From UBA4660 sp034408895 (GTDB taxonomy: Bacteria; Bacteroidota; Bacteroidia; Flavobacteriales_D; Sanyastnellaceae), in assembly GCA_034408895.1 (NCBI GenBank), contig JAWXCI010000011.1:20180-84179 (forward strand): a stretch of 64,000 nt of DNA, in the 5' to 3' direction. Made by a program: the position numbers and the translations under genes. The notes beneath the pieces were generated by a model. The model was not told the origin of the DNA and made no database searches. It worked only from the letters and a program-made list of their open reading frames with translations. Each line of letters begins with the position of its first letter. Positions within the stretch are counted from its first letter, which is position 1. Positions 36,400 to 44,828 of this stretch are shown here, piece after piece.

Positions 36400-38355
36400 A
36401 TGAGGTATAAAAAATCCAGCCTTTTCGCCATCAGCTTGTTTCAGTTGTTCTGCGTTGTTGCGCAAGATGTGGCAAAAGCCGATAGTTTGCGCCAACTCCT
36501 GCCTGGGGCAAAACACGATTCGGTAGTAGTGCGAATTCATTTTGACCTTGCAGACATTTTCATCTTTAGCCTGCCCGACTCAGCCGAAGTATTGGTGGAC
36601 AAAGCCTTGCAACTGGCCATCGAAAACAAGAATTCATTGTACATCGGACAAGGGTATAATTACAAAGGCATATTAGCTACTAACAGGGCTCACTACCTCA
36701 CTGCAATCGAGTATTACCAGGATGCTCTGAGATGGTATCGGTCCATAAATGACAAGGCGGGCTGCGGTCTTTGTGCCAACAATATCGGGGTGGTTTATGG
36801 CTATATGCAGGATCATGAAAATGCCGTCCGCAACTATCTGGAAGCATACGACCTCTCGCTCGAGCTTGGCAAAATCGAGAATGCTGGCCTGAGTATGTTC
36901 AACATTTGTTCGGAGTACCTTGAACTGAAACAATTTGACCAGGCAGAGAAATACCTCCATGTGCTGGAAGGATTAAGAGCAGGGAACAGCAGTGTGATTT
37001 CAAGCGCAGCTATACTGGCCCAACTCTTTCTGGAAAAGGAGGTAACCGATTCAGCGGAACACTATCTTGATATTGCCATTGCAGAATTCAAGGCCCAGCC
37101 AGATGATTATATGGTAACAGCCTTGAATGTGCAGCTTGCCGAAGTTCGCATAAAGCAAAAAAGATATGGCGAAGCCGAATTCATTATTCAAAAGGCGATG
37201 ATCTTCGCCCAGGCCAACGAATTCAATGAAATTATAGTGGACCTCCTTGAACAAAAGGCAATTCTATTTGAAAAACAAGGGAAGCTGGACAAAGCTCTGG
37301 AAGTACAGAAACTTTATCTGACCACCAAAGACAGTTTGGATATGCTCGGTGATTTCAATCGCGTTTCGGAATTGAACATGAAATACGAAACAGAAAAGAG
37401 AGAACTAGAAATTTCCAGAAAGAACCAGCAACTTCAACAGAAATCATCTTTCCTGCTGCTCACTCTCATCAGCTTGAGCGGGCTTGTCATCATTGGACTA
37501 CTGGGGCTGTACAACCTGATAAAAAAGAGAAAGCTGAACCACATACTGCGAAGGCAGAATTCTGAAATCAGGAAACAGCGACAAAAGATTATTTCGAGCA
37601 TCAACTATGCAAAACGCATCCAGAATTCCATACTGATGCCAGAGGAAGAATTGAAAACTTTCTTTGATGATGGATTTATCTATTTCAGGCCGAAGGATAT
37701 TGTTTCGGGAGATTTTTACTGGTTTCACCGGGCTGGCGAAAAAATCCTAATTGCTTCTATTGACTGCACCGGGCATGGAGTGCCGGGAGCTTTTATGTCC
37801 TTGATTGCAAACAACAAATTGCGCAAGGTTGTGGATGAAATAGGGATTGAAGACCCTGCAGCCATTCTTTCAAAAGTGAATGCTGAGATTATTGAGTCGC
37901 TGCATCAGGACCTTGACTATGCAACAACGCATGATGGAATGGAAATGAGCCTATGCGTGGTAGATCGCCACTTAAGAAAAGTATCGTTTGCCGGTGCCCA
38001 TAATGGTGCACTTCTGTTGGAGCACGATGGGTTCACCGAAATGAAAGCAGACAATCAGAGCATCGGTGGTTCATTGAGCTTAAAACCAATCAAAGCTGGC
38101 AGCAGCCTGTTTCGCACGGTTGATTATTCGTACCATGAAGGCGCACTGCTCTACATGTTTACTGATGGTTTTATGGACCAATTTGGTGGAGATCAAAAAA
38201 AGAAACTAAACAAGTCGAAATTCAAGGAAGTACTCGAACACCTGAACACAGAAGGCCTTACTAAAGCCAAGGAAATGTGCGATCGCTTTCTTCAGGACTG
38301 GCGGGCTGGCCAACCTCAACTTGATGACATTCTGCTTATCGGGGTGAGATTGTAA
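36400..38355 (+). CDS. TPR sensor / PP2C-type SpoIIE phosphatase (SiaA-like), module 1
   Basis: A 651-residue protein. A signal peptide (about 1-22) is followed by a periplasmic array of TPR motifs (about 70-310; for example AIEYYQDALRWYRSINDKAG and ENAVRNYLEAYDLSLELGK). A coiled coil, one transmembrane helix (LLLTLISLSGLVIIGLLGLY, about 350-370), another coiled coil (KQRQKIISSINYAKRIQ) and a cytoplasmic SpoIIE/PP2C domain follow. Metal-binding acids are intact: D433 in DIVSGDFYW, D455 in DCTGHGVPGAFMS, D589 in TDGFMDQFGG and D642-D643 near the end. SiaC- and SiaB-type genes converge on it from the other strand, 20 bp away. By analogy with Pseudomonas SiaA it should dephosphorylate the SiaC-like protein in response to an envelope signal. 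Confidence 0.88.
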   Translation: MRYKKSSLFAISLFQLFCVVAQDVAKADSLRQLLPGAKHDSVVVRIHFDLADIFIFSLPDSAEVLVDKALQLAIENKNSLYIGQGYNYKGILATNRAHYLTAIEYYQDALRWYRSINDKAGCGLCANNIGVVYGYMQDHENAVRNYLEAYDLSLELGKIENAGLSMFNICSEYLELKQFDQAEKYLHVLEGLRAGNSSVISSAAILAQLFLEKEVTDSAEHYLDIAIAEFKAQPDDYMVTALNVQLAEVRIKQKRYGEAEFIIQKAMIFAQANEFNEIIVDLLEQKAILFEKQGKLDKALEVQKLYLTTKDSLDMLGDFNRVSELNMKYETEKRELEISRKNQQLQQKSSFLLLTLISLSGLVIIGLLGLYNLIKKRKLNHILRRQNSEIRKQRQKIISSINYAKRIQNSILMPEEELKTFFDDGFIYFRPKDIVSGDFYWFHRAGEKILIASIDCTGHGVPGAFMSLIANNKLRKVVDEIGIEDPAAILSKVNAEIIESLHQDLDYATTHDGMEMSLCVVDRHLRKVSFAGAHNGALLLEHDGFTEMKADNQSIGGSLSLKPIKAGSSLFRTVDYSYHEGALLYMFTDGFMDQFGGDQKKKLNKSKFKEVLEHLNTEGLTKAKEMCDRFLQDWRAGQPQLDDILLIGVRL

Positions 38356-38375
38356 AGTAGTTTTCTTAAAAACGA

Positions 38376-38765
38376 TCACAGCTTTTCTGAACGAACAATT
38401 TCAAGTGGAAGACTGATGAGTTCTTTTAGCTCCTCGCCTTTTTCGATCATCAATTCGTCATCATGTTCCACTTTCCAGTAGATACAGCATTCATGGTGCG
38501 ACTTAAATCGCTCTTGCAATACCCCCAACAATTCCAGCAAGTACCTTCCTGATGACGAATTGTAGTATTCGAGTTCAACAAATACCTGGAATTGCCGCGC
38601 CATGTGCTGGCTATAGAATTTAATGTGCTCGATCACCGGGCCGTAAAATCTAAAAGCATTTTCAGGCAAAGACCTGCCGCTTATGGTAAGCTCGCATTTC
38701 ACCACATCGAAATGAATGCAAGGTGTTTCATCTGTAGCTTCTATATGAAGTGATTTCAATTCCAT
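38376..38765 (-). CDS. SiaC-family (DUF1987) regulatory phosphoprotein, module 1
   Basis: 129 residues matching DUF1987: the N-terminus LKSLHIEATDETPCIHFD, then LTISGRSLPENAFRFYGPVIEHI, then the strand VFVELEYYNSSSGRYLLELLG. In Pseudomonas SiaC the regulated Thr (T68) lies in the equivalent Y-x-N-T/S-S-S turn; here the candidates are Ser70-Ser72. It begins 4 bp after the SiaB-like gene stop, so the kinase and substrate are co-expressed, and it converges on the phosphatase gene. When unphosphorylated, SiaC activates the diguanylate cyclase SiaD in Pseudomonas; no GGDEF protein is encoded in the window, so the target here is unknown. Confidence 0.85.
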   Translation of the reverse strand: MELKSLHIEATDETPCIHFDVVKCELTISGRSLPENAFRFYGPVIEHIKFYSQHMARQFQVFVELEYYNSSSGRYLLELLGVLQERFKSHHECCIYWKVEHDDELMIEKGEELKELISLPLEIVRSEKL

Positions 38766-38769
38766 GGTG

Positions 38770-39900
38770 TCAGATGACTACGCTGATGGCGAAGAAAGGC
38801 GTGTCGTTTGTACGCGTAATGTGATAACTAATTTTGCTTTTTGTGGCCATAAAAATTTCAATCAGTCCAAGACCGGAATTCAGCTTATTTTCAAATTTCA
38901 GGCTTGCAGCCAGCACTTTGCGGTGTAATTCCATCAGTTCACGCAGGCTGAGTTGAGAAAGGTATTTGAGCTTGTCACTTAACACAGCAATTTTCTTTTC
39001 ACTAGCCACATTGCCAGCTTCAATAATGAATTGTTTGTGTTTCTGTCCGATTATCATGTATCCCTCACTACCCTTTTCATGCAGTTTTGCGTGTTTACTA
39101 ATGTTCTGTAGCAACTCGATGAGGGTGTGCGTCATTCGTTTCATAGCCTTTGATTTCGCAGCACTTTTAACAAAAAATCCTTTGGACATTTCCAGGAATT
39201 GGATAAGTATCTGCTGCGATATTTCCCCTTTGTACTTCAAACTTGAATTTTCTGACTTCATGGTTTTGAAAAGTGCGTGACACTCTTCAATCCAACTGCG
39301 CTCCGCGGCTGTTGTACCTCCACCATCTTCAATGGTTATCTGTAAATGCACCAGGTTATTGTTTTCATCAAAAGAAGTGAGTTCATGCAAAATTTTACGT
39401 CCTGATTTTCTTGCCATCTCCAGCAAGCCGAGGCCAGCTCCACCACGATTATTTATCACTGCATGTTCAAGCCTTGAGAGGTATTCACGCTTGAGCGAAT
39501 CATTGTCCAGCGTATTAATCTTCTTTAAGAGGGACACCAATGCAGGTGAAGCATCTTTTGAAATAAGATTAGCCGTATTCAGGTAATAAATGCCCTCAAC
39601 TTTTCTGAGGCAAAAGAAATTGTCGCTGTGATCCAAAGTATTCATTTGGTCATTTCCACCATGGCGAATTATGTTTTGGAAACATTCGACCAATAGAAGA
39701 GACAGTCGTTTTCCGATTTTCTTATCATCACCTTGTAATACCGAGTTCTGCCGACTTATTTCCAGGATGTGCGCTGTTAGCATGTCTTTAAAATCACCTT
39801 GATAGCACAATAGCAATTCATCCCCGCTATGCAAGCGAAACATGTCGAGTAATGATTTCTGGGAAAGTTTCATGAAACCAGGGTTGGTAACCATTCTCAC
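38770..39900 (-). CDS. Tandem SiaB-type (DUF6272) GHKL kinase fusion, module 1
   Basis: 376 residues made of two SiaB-like units. Unit 1 (about 10-190) has the N-box ECFQN (E72, N76) and the glycine loop NRGGAGLGLLEMARKSG (about 151-167). Unit 2 (about 200-376) repeats the plan with IELLQN (E262, N266) and a weaker loop NSGLGLIEIF (341-350). Both units carry the conserved middle helix and the final strand. SiaB phosphorylates SiaC in Pseudomonas and is normally one unit of about 180 residues. The fusion could act as an obligate dimer, or unit 2 could be regulatory. The next gene upstream is cut off by a terminator, so this gene leads its own transcript with siaC. Confidence 0.82.
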   Translation of the reverse strand: MRMVTNPGFMKLSQKSLLDMFRLHSGDELLLCYQGDFKDMLTAHILEISRQNSVLQGDDKKIGKRLSLLLVECFQNIIRHGGNDQMNTLDHSDNFFCLRKVEGIYYLNTANLISKDASPALVSLLKKINTLDNDSLKREYLSRLEHAVINNRGGAGLGLLEMARKSGRKILHELTSFDENNNLVHLQITIEDGGGTTAAERSWIEECHALFKTMKSENSSLKYKGEISQQILIQFLEMSKGFFVKSAAKSKAMKRMTHTLIELLQNISKHAKLHEKGSEGYMIIGQKHKQFIIEAGNVASEKKIAVLSDKLKYLSQLSLRELMELHRKVLAASLKFENKLNSGLGLIEIFMATKSKISYHITRTNDTPFFAISVVI

Positions 39901-39969
39901 TTTCCTTCAATCGGAAAAATGGAATGCGGATGTGTTACGCAATGTCCATTCTCCGGGTTAGGTTTTGAG

Positions 39970-40006
39970 GCAAAAAAAAGCCCGGTGCGTTAATCACACC
40001 GGGCAT
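39970..40006 (-). terminator. Intrinsic terminator after the 40.0-40.4 kb gene
   Basis: The stem GCCCGGTG (39980-39987) with CACCGGGC (39997-40004) is followed on the minus strand by eight T. Confidence 0.9.
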
Positions 40007-40027
40007 TGAACTAACTACAATTTTCTT

Positions 40028-40402
40028 TCATGCCACACTTGAAAGGTTGGTGACCAGGGCATGTGCCTCAGCGGCAATGTCCTTTACCCAACTCTCTTCC
40101 AGGTAGTGAATCACCTTTTCAGAAATCTTGTTCTTTGTATTGGATTCTCGCAACTGGAGCAGAATAAGATCCTGACCGTTGTCAATGGTGAACTTGATTT
40201 TGAGCGTGTGCTCAGCATCATCTTTTATCACCACATCTTCTTCAAAAAGCTGGCTTGCCAATGCCTGTTTGAGGTCTTCAAGCGGGTGTTTCAGACCTTC
40301 TTCCACAATTTTAAGTTGTACTGTAACCATGGGTTTTGGAGGTGTTAAAGGTTTATTAGATGGTTTGATTCGGGGATTCACCATGGGTGGTCTTGTCTGC
40401 AT
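40028..40402 (-). CDS. Hypothetical protein, unknown
   Basis: A 124-residue protein with a Pro/Lys-rich basic leader (about 1-25) and then a compact alpha/beta domain (VTVQLKIVEEGL, KQALASQLFEEDVVIKDDAEHTLKIKF, LILLQLRES, VIHYLEESWVKDIAAEA). No signal peptide or transmembrane segment. No family recognised. It has its own terminator and a possible -7 element (TATCTTTC on the minus strand at about 40450). Proximity to the SiaB/SiaC genes on the same strand is suggestive but not proof of a link. Confidence 0.6.
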   Translation of the reverse strand: MQTRPPMVNPRIKPSNKPLTPPKPMVTVQLKIVEEGLKHPLEDLKQALASQLFEEDVVIKDDAEHTLKIKFTIDNGQDLILLQLRESNTKNKISEKVIHYLEESWVKDIAAEAHALVTNLSSVA

Positions 40403-40761
40403 TTCCCGAAGTGCCGTGCAACTAAAACCTCCTTCTGATGAACGTGCGAAAGATAGTCGGATTTGAGCAGAACATTGTTTTTACGTAAAATTTTCGGTTG
40501 AAATAAAAAACCGATATGCTAATTGCAAAGTTTTCTTATTTGACGGCTAAAGACTCTTGCCACCAAAGCGCTGGCACCTGTTAAGACCTTGATGATTTAT
40601 TGACCCAAGATTTGCACATGATACCAAACCAAATCATTTTCAAACTGCGTAATCTGTGTGAAATAATTAACCAAATGTTTGGCGAAAATTATGTCTGAAT
40701 GGCCTGAATGCGGATGAATAAAATCGCTGTAATTGAATGGTGGGCAAGTCGTGAAAAGGCA
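40403..40761. other. 359-bp gap without a recognisable gene
   Basis: I see no credible coding sequence, RNA gene or repeat here apart from the upstream region of the 40.0-40.4 kb gene. Short inverted repeats such as TGCCA with TGGCA near 40560-40576 are too small to interpret. Confidence 0.5.
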
Positions 40762-41025
40762 TCACACTTTGTAAGTGCGCAACAACCAGGCTCGCCCCAA
40801 AGTGCTCTTGAAGTATGTATCGCGCTTTTTTGCCGCGGGTCGCGACTCGCATTCTTCTGAGTGGATTAGTTTCCAGGGTTTGAATGCTGCTGTGGACAAC
40901 ATCCTGCCGGAGTTGTGCAGCTCCACGATTTCTTCAAGATCCTCGCAAATTCCAACGTGATTCCGCTGGTGGGTGGTGCTGTAAATCACATACACAATGT
41001 GTTTTTCAAATTCGCTTTTTTTCAT
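40762..41025 (-). CDS. Degenerate GIY-YIG-like protein
   Basis: 87 residues from the ATG at 41025; the longer frame would translate tRNA-Arg. The outline of a GIY-YIG (UvrC-type) endonuclease domain is recognisable: YVIYSTTHQRNHVGICEDLEE, then HNSGRM, then KPWKLIHSEE, then KKRDTYFKSTLGRAWLL. The key residues have drifted. GIY is VIY, YIG is HVG, the Arg of the R-x-x-x-H helix is replaced, and the metal-binding Glu is Asp. It is probably a diverged or dying member. It lies just after tRNA-Arg and its terminator. Confidence 0.65.
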   Translation of the reverse strand: MKKSEFEKHIVYVIYSTTHQRNHVGICEDLEEIVELHNSGRMLSTAAFKPWKLIHSEECESRPAAKKRDTYFKSTLGRAWLLRTYKV

Positions 41026-41026
41026 T

Positions 41027-41060
41027 AAAAAAAATGGCTGCCTGTTAGGAGGACAGCCAT
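41027..41060 (-). terminator. Terminator of tRNA-Arg
   Basis: On the minus strand ATGGCTG pairs with CAGCCAT (with a further 3 bp across a one-base bulge) and is followed by eight T. Confidence 0.75.
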
Positions 41061-41066
41061 TACGTG

Positions 41067-41140
41067 TGACACCGTAGGGATTCGAACCCCAAACCTTGTG
41101 ATCCGTAGTCACATGCTCTATCCAGTTGAGCTACGATGCC
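41067..41140 (-). tRNA. tRNA-Arg(ACG)
   Basis: Read on the minus strand from 41140. The acceptor GGCATCG pairs with CGGTGTC (two G-U pairs), the D-arm is GCTCAACTGGATAGAGC, the anticodon stem TGTGA/TCACA encloses loop CTACGGA with anticodon ACG, and the T-arm is GGGTTCGAATCCC. 74 nt, discriminator A, no encoded CCA. Confidence 0.95.
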
Positions 41141-41158
41141 ATTTTTTTTGAGCGGGCG

Positions 41159-41166
41159 CAAATATA
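41159..41166 (-). promoter_or_regulatory. Putative -7 element of tRNA-Arg
   Basis: TATATTTG on the minus strand, about 20 bp before the tRNA 5' end; it matches TAnnTTTG. The -33 region is weak. Confidence 0.45.
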
Positions 41167-41212
41167 GAAGCACCATTGCCAGAAAGAAGGTGGATAGAAT
41201 CAGGCAACTTAA

Positions 41213-42775
41213 TCACTCACGGGCCTGCTTCTTCAACTTCAACTCTGTGAAATCAAAATCGGGATTGGGAACATCCACTTTCATTTCTTCCACTTCACCT
41301 GCCGCATTCAAAACGAATGTCACCTTTCCTTTCGGCAACATCATTTGTGTGCTCCAGGACAGTTGGAAAGTGTCGTAATGCCAATGTGAAAGAGTTCCCT
41401 TAAACAAAGCGGTGGGAAGAAAATCTATGACGAGACCTGCATCGTTCACAGCCATTTTCACCACCACTTCACCGTACATCTCGCTGGAATAAGTGCCACA
41501 ATACTCACGAAGCAAAAGTGATGGCTCGGTGTCTTTCTTCCGCTTCTCTTCTTCTTCCCTCTGTGCTTTGGCGGTTTCTTCCTCATCTTGTTTTTTGAAT
41601 TCAAGAAAAATTTTCTTCCAGTCCTTTTTCTCTTTCACGCTGGTGAATTCATCCAGGATTTCGTACGTAAGATAACCGGGAAGTGAATTGATGTTGTTGG
41701 TGAGAATCACAAAGCCAATGTTGAGTTCAGGTATCAAAACTGTTTTTGAAATCATACCATCATACCCTCCTCCATGCGAAACAATTTTGTAGCCACCGTA
41801 CTCCATCAATTCCCATCCGAGGCCATACCCATTCCAATGTCGTGAGGGCATGTTTTCCCTTTGCCACTTCCCAACAGGGCGCGGAGTCTGGTTTTCCCAC
41901 ATCTCCCAACTACGGGCTTCACTCCAAAGTTTTGTACCTCTGTAAGTGCCTTTGTTCAACTGAACACGAAGCCATTGCGCCACATCATGTGCGCTGGAAT
42001 TAATACTTCCCGCAGCACCTATGTTGTCCCAGTTCACATATTCTATTGTCACGTTTTTGCCTTCAACTTCATTGTGAGGTATGGCAATGTTTCCAGCTTT
42101 GGTGAATTGAGTGATGGAAGTGTTGCTGTTTTTCATTACAAGTGGATCGAAGAATTTTTTCTTCATGAATTCATCCCAACTCAGACCGGAAACGTTGGCA
42201 ACCACTTCGCCCGCGGCAAGAAACATGATGTTGGAATATCCCCAAGTGGTTCTAAAACCTGAGGTGGGTTCAAGAAACCGTGCGCTGCGAATCACATCTT
42301 CTCTTGTCTTCGCAGTTCCGTACCAGATAAGGTCTCCGCTAAATGTGGCAAGCCCGCTTCGGTGACACAACAAATCGCGGATAGTCATTTCCTCGGAAAC
42401 AAAAGGTGAGTACAATTGGAAGTAAGGCAAGTGCGAACGCACTTTATCATCCCACGAAATTTTTCCTTCATCCACTAACATGCCCAGCGCTGCCGATGTG
42501 AATGCTTTGGTATTGCTCGCAATGGCAAACAATGTGTTTTCATCGACAGGGGTTTTACTTTTCACATTCGTCACTCCGTAGCCGTTGCAAAACACGAGGC
42601 TGTCGTTGTGCACTATGGCGATGGACATTCCCGGTACGTTAAAATCAATGATGCTCTGCTCAAACAAAACATCTAGCGACTTTAGTTTCTTCTCCAATTC
42701 CTTGTCTCGCTTTTGTGAAAGAAGCGGATGGAATGAAACTAAAATTGTGAGTGACAGCAGGAAGATTTTGTTCAT
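41213..42775 (-). CDS. Serine hydrolase of the beta-lactamase/class C family with DUF3471-like tail
   Basis: 520 residues with a Sec signal peptide (MNKIFLLSLTILVSFHPLLS). The class C beta-lactamase/D-aminopeptidase fold has the nucleophile motif SNTK (S87, K90), the YSN motif (Y180, N182) and a late SHGGGYDG block in place of KTG. A charged linker rich in Glu and Lys (about 395-415) joins a C-terminal beta domain (about 420-520) of the DUF3471 type. It acts in the periplasm or outer membrane. Candidate substrates are peptidoglycan peptides, D-amino-acid peptides or esters. True beta-lactam resistance is unlikely to be its main role. Confidence 0.88.
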   Translation of the reverse strand: MNKIFLLSLTILVSFHPLLSQKRDKELEKKLKSLDVLFEQSIIDFNVPGMSIAIVHNDSLVFCNGYGVTNVKSKTPVDENTLFAIASNTKAFTSAALGMLVDEGKISWDDKVRSHLPYFQLYSPFVSEEMTIRDLLCHRSGLATFSGDLIWYGTAKTREDVIRSARFLEPTSGFRTTWGYSNIMFLAAGEVVANVSGLSWDEFMKKKFFDPLVMKNSNTSITQFTKAGNIAIPHNEVEGKNVTIEYVNWDNIGAAGSINSSAHDVAQWLRVQLNKGTYRGTKLWSEARSWEMWENQTPRPVGKWQRENMPSRHWNGYGLGWELMEYGGYKIVSHGGGYDGMISKTVLIPELNIGFVILTNNINSLPGYLTYEILDEFTSVKEKKDWKKIFLEFKKQDEEETAKAQREEEEKRKKDTEPSLLLREYCGTYSSEMYGEVVVKMAVNDAGLVIDFLPTALFKGTLSHWHYDTFQLSWSTQMMLPKGKVTFVLNAAGEVEEMKVDVPNPDFDFTELKLKKQARE

Positions 42776-42837
42776 AAAATTTTTGTTGGATGTTGGTGGT
42801 CAAAAGTACCGCTGCCAAAATTCTACTTTTGCCGCTG

Positions 42838-43431
42838 ATGGAATTTAAACAAGGCGACCAAGTTCGTTTTCTCAATGACGCAGGCGAAGGAAAAATAATT
42901 GAATTTCCCGGGCCGGGCATTGCGCTGGTGGAAGATGAATCTGGTTTTTCCTACCCTCATCCTATCAGCGAATTGGTGCCCGTTGGCGACTGGTGGAAAG
43001 AGAATGCTGCTTACAACGAAGTGCAGCAGGATATACGCGATATGTTGGAGCGAAACATTGATCCGGAATTGACAAAGAAGGCCACCGATGATTTCAATCT
43101 TCTTTACAAAAACCGAGAGGCCACTAACATTAAACGCAAAGGCGAAACGATGGAAGTGGATTTGCACATTCATGCACTATTGGACAACCACCGAAACATG
43201 ACTAACTCGGAGATTGTGGAAGTGCAAATCATCCATTTCGAACGGATGTTGCGCATTGCTGAAAAAAAAAAAATCCCGCGTTGCATTTTCATTCATGGTG
43301 TCGGTCAAGGTGTGCTGCGAGCTGAAATCAGGAAACTCATAACTCAATACTATCCGAATGCCTCTTTCATGGATGCTTCTTACACCCAATATGGTTATGG
43401 AGCCACAGAAGTGAGATTGAGGTTTTCATGA
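42838..43431 (+). CDS. DUF2027/Smr-domain protein
   Basis: 197 residues from the ATG at 42838; the frame from 42790 adds a hydrophobic leader overlapping the divergent promoter region. The N-terminal SH3-like strands (KQGDQVRFLNDAGEGKIIEF) are the DUF2027 start. The C-terminal Smr domain has the conserved VDLHIHAL and the IFIHGVGQGVLRAEIRKLI block, ending in YGYGATEVRLR. Smr domains are nicking endonucleases or RNA cleavers, as in MutS2 and the ribosome-collision factor SmrB. The function of the DUF2027 form is untested. It is divergent from the serine hydrolase. Confidence 0.88.
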   Translation: MEFKQGDQVRFLNDAGEGKIIEFPGPGIALVEDESGFSYPHPISELVPVGDWWKENAAYNEVQQDIRDMLERNIDPELTKKATDDFNLLYKNREATNIKRKGETMEVDLHIHALLDNHRNMTNSEIVEVQIIHFERMLRIAEKKKIPRCIFIHGVGQGVLRAEIRKLITQYYPNASFMDASYTQYGYGATEVRLRFS

Positions 43432-43476
43432 ATTACGATTTACGAAGTAAGGGGCCAACGTCCTTCGTAATTCATA
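43430..43476. repeat. Heptamer repeat and hairpin after the Smr gene
   Basis: 7-mers GAATTAC, GATTTAC and GAAGTAA begin inside the stop codon and are mirrored by CCTTCGTAATTCAT after a short loop, making a hairpin between converging genes. Confidence 0.65.
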
Positions 43477-43488
43477 TCGGGTGGCTAG

Positions 43489-44346
43489 TCACTGCCTCCT
43501 CGGATCAACATAAGGCCTGTCTTCCTCTTCTGAAAAAGTGCCTACATCAATGTTGGATTGAAATTCCCACTTTCCTTTTCGGAGTTGGTATGCATCGTAA
43601 CTACCATCGGGGCCATAGTCGGCATAGATGCCTTCCATCATGGAACTCCTGGGTGAAAGATGATCCACCACGATTGTTTTTTTCTTCGAATGATATTTCA
43701 CCGACATGCTCACATCATTGCTGTATTCGAAAATGATGCGCTTCCTCACCCTGTCCTTTTCATCTTTAAAAATGGGCGCTCCCAGCCTCACGTTTCCATT
43801 GCTGATGCTAAGGGCATCCATCACCTTGCAAGTAGTAAGATTGTCTTTGCTTTCCCAACCAAGCAAAGTGTAAGTATCACTTCTCTTCTTTTTTCCCATC
43901 GGGATTATGTCGAAGTAGAGTGTGCCAAACCATTTCTCCGCATTCAGGTATTTGTCTTCCAGTTTATCCGGCCTGTGTTGAGTATCTGTCAACTCCTGCC
44001 AACTGAGTTCACCTGTTTTCAAATTCTTCCAAAGAACAAAACAGTAATATTTGCTTGAACCATCATCAGCAGGTTGGTTCCAGTTGATAAGGCGGACACG
44101 GCCATCCGATGAAGTGATTTTGCAGAGCTTCAATCGCTCAAAAGGAAATTCGAAAATGCCAGGGTCGCCAAAACTTTGCACGAACAATTCACGCATCCTG
44201 TTGCTGGCAGAATTGCGATCATTTTCCGTTGCTGAAGTTTGCAGTTTCGTGTAATAAACATGGATGGAGTCCTCAAGAATTTGCAATACCTGCGAGTGCG
44301 AGTTTTGAAAGAATACAATAAATAGAAATGCGAAATAGAATTTCAT
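43489..44346 (-). CDS. Secreted hypothetical protein
   Basis: 285 residues from the ATG at 44346, which gives a signal peptide (MKFYFAFLFIVFFQNSHS). The frame extends to 44517 only by overlapping the ferredoxin gene. The mature protein is mixed alpha/beta, with FGDPGIFEFPFERL, DDGSSKYYCFVLWK, KYLNAEKWFGTLYFDIIP and TYTLLGWESKDN. The pattern is seen in uncharacterised periplasmic proteins of Flavobacteriales. No catalytic motif or sorting tail is visible; the C-terminus ends in DRPYVDPRRQ. Function unknown. Confidence 0.7.
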   Translation of the reverse strand: MKFYFAFLFIVFFQNSHSQVLQILEDSIHVYYTKLQTSATENDRNSASNRMRELFVQSFGDPGIFEFPFERLKLCKITSSDGRVRLINWNQPADDGSSKYYCFVLWKNLKTGELSWQELTDTQHRPDKLEDKYLNAEKWFGTLYFDIIPMGKKKRSDTYTLLGWESKDNLTTCKVMDALSISNGNVRLGAPIFKDEKDRVRKRIIFEYSNDVSMSVKYHSKKKTIVVDHLSPRSSMMEGIYADYGPDGSYDAYQLRKGKWEFQSNIDVGTFSEEEDRPYVDPRRQ

Positions 44347-44417
44347 CCTGTGGGTTTGTTCAGCAACAAATGAAAATGAAAAAAATTGTGCCGCGCGCAG
44401 GAAATCGCTGGTGATGT

Positions 44418-44762
44418 TCACAAATGCATGAACGCTTTTTTCGCCTTGAGTTGTTCGTCCGTTTCGCGGTGGTCGGGATCGTCCACACAACAATCCACCG
44501 GGCAAACTGCAGCACACTGCGGTTCGTCATGAAAGCCCACACACTCCGTACACTTATCCGAAACGATGTAGTAAACATCCATGTTCACAGGTTCATGTAT
44601 TGCATCCGCATCTACTTCCTTCTCTTTATTCGAAAGGATACCGCGCAATGCTGTGCCGTCTGAAAATCTCCATTCAGCACCGCCTTCATAAATTGCATTG
44701 TTAGGGCATTCGGGTTCGCAGGCTCCGCAGTTAATGCATTCATCAGTAATCATTATCGCCAT
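44418..44762 (-). CDS. 4Fe-4S dicluster ferredoxin
   Basis: 114 residues from the ATG at 44762, immediately before MITDECINCGACEPECPN; the longer frame to 44807 covers the promoter. The first cluster motif is C-x2-C-x2-C-x3-CP near the N-terminus. The second is CTECVGFHDEPQCAAVCPVDCC with an 8-residue insertion, as in Bacteroidota ferredoxins of the Azotobacter-like (long) type. It is a low-potential electron carrier. A TATTTTTG -7 element lies at 44812-44805. It is divergent from the acyl-CoA reductase gene; this arrangement may reflect a shared regulator, but coupling is unproven. Confidence 0.92.
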   Translation of the reverse strand: MAIMITDECINCGACEPECPNNAIYEGGAEWRFSDGTALRGILSNKEKEVDADAIHEPVNMDVYYIVSDKCTECVGFHDEPQCAAVCPVDCCVDDPDHRETDEQLKAKKAFMHL

Positions 44763-44828
44763 CGTGCTGTTCTCCTCTCTTTGGTGCGTTTTAATTTCGC
44801 GCGGCAAAAATAGAATTGCTACATCGCT

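Noticed and set aside
38770..39900. Histidine kinase or anti-sigma factor
   Set aside because: There is no dimerisation His box or receiver, and the partner genes are SiaC and a PP2C phosphatase, so SiaB-type kinase fits better.
41213..42775. Antibiotic-resistance beta-lactamase
   Set aside because: The SNTK and YSN motifs occur in many peptidases and esterases; the C-terminal DUF3471-like domain and the absence of KTG point away from a resistance enzyme.
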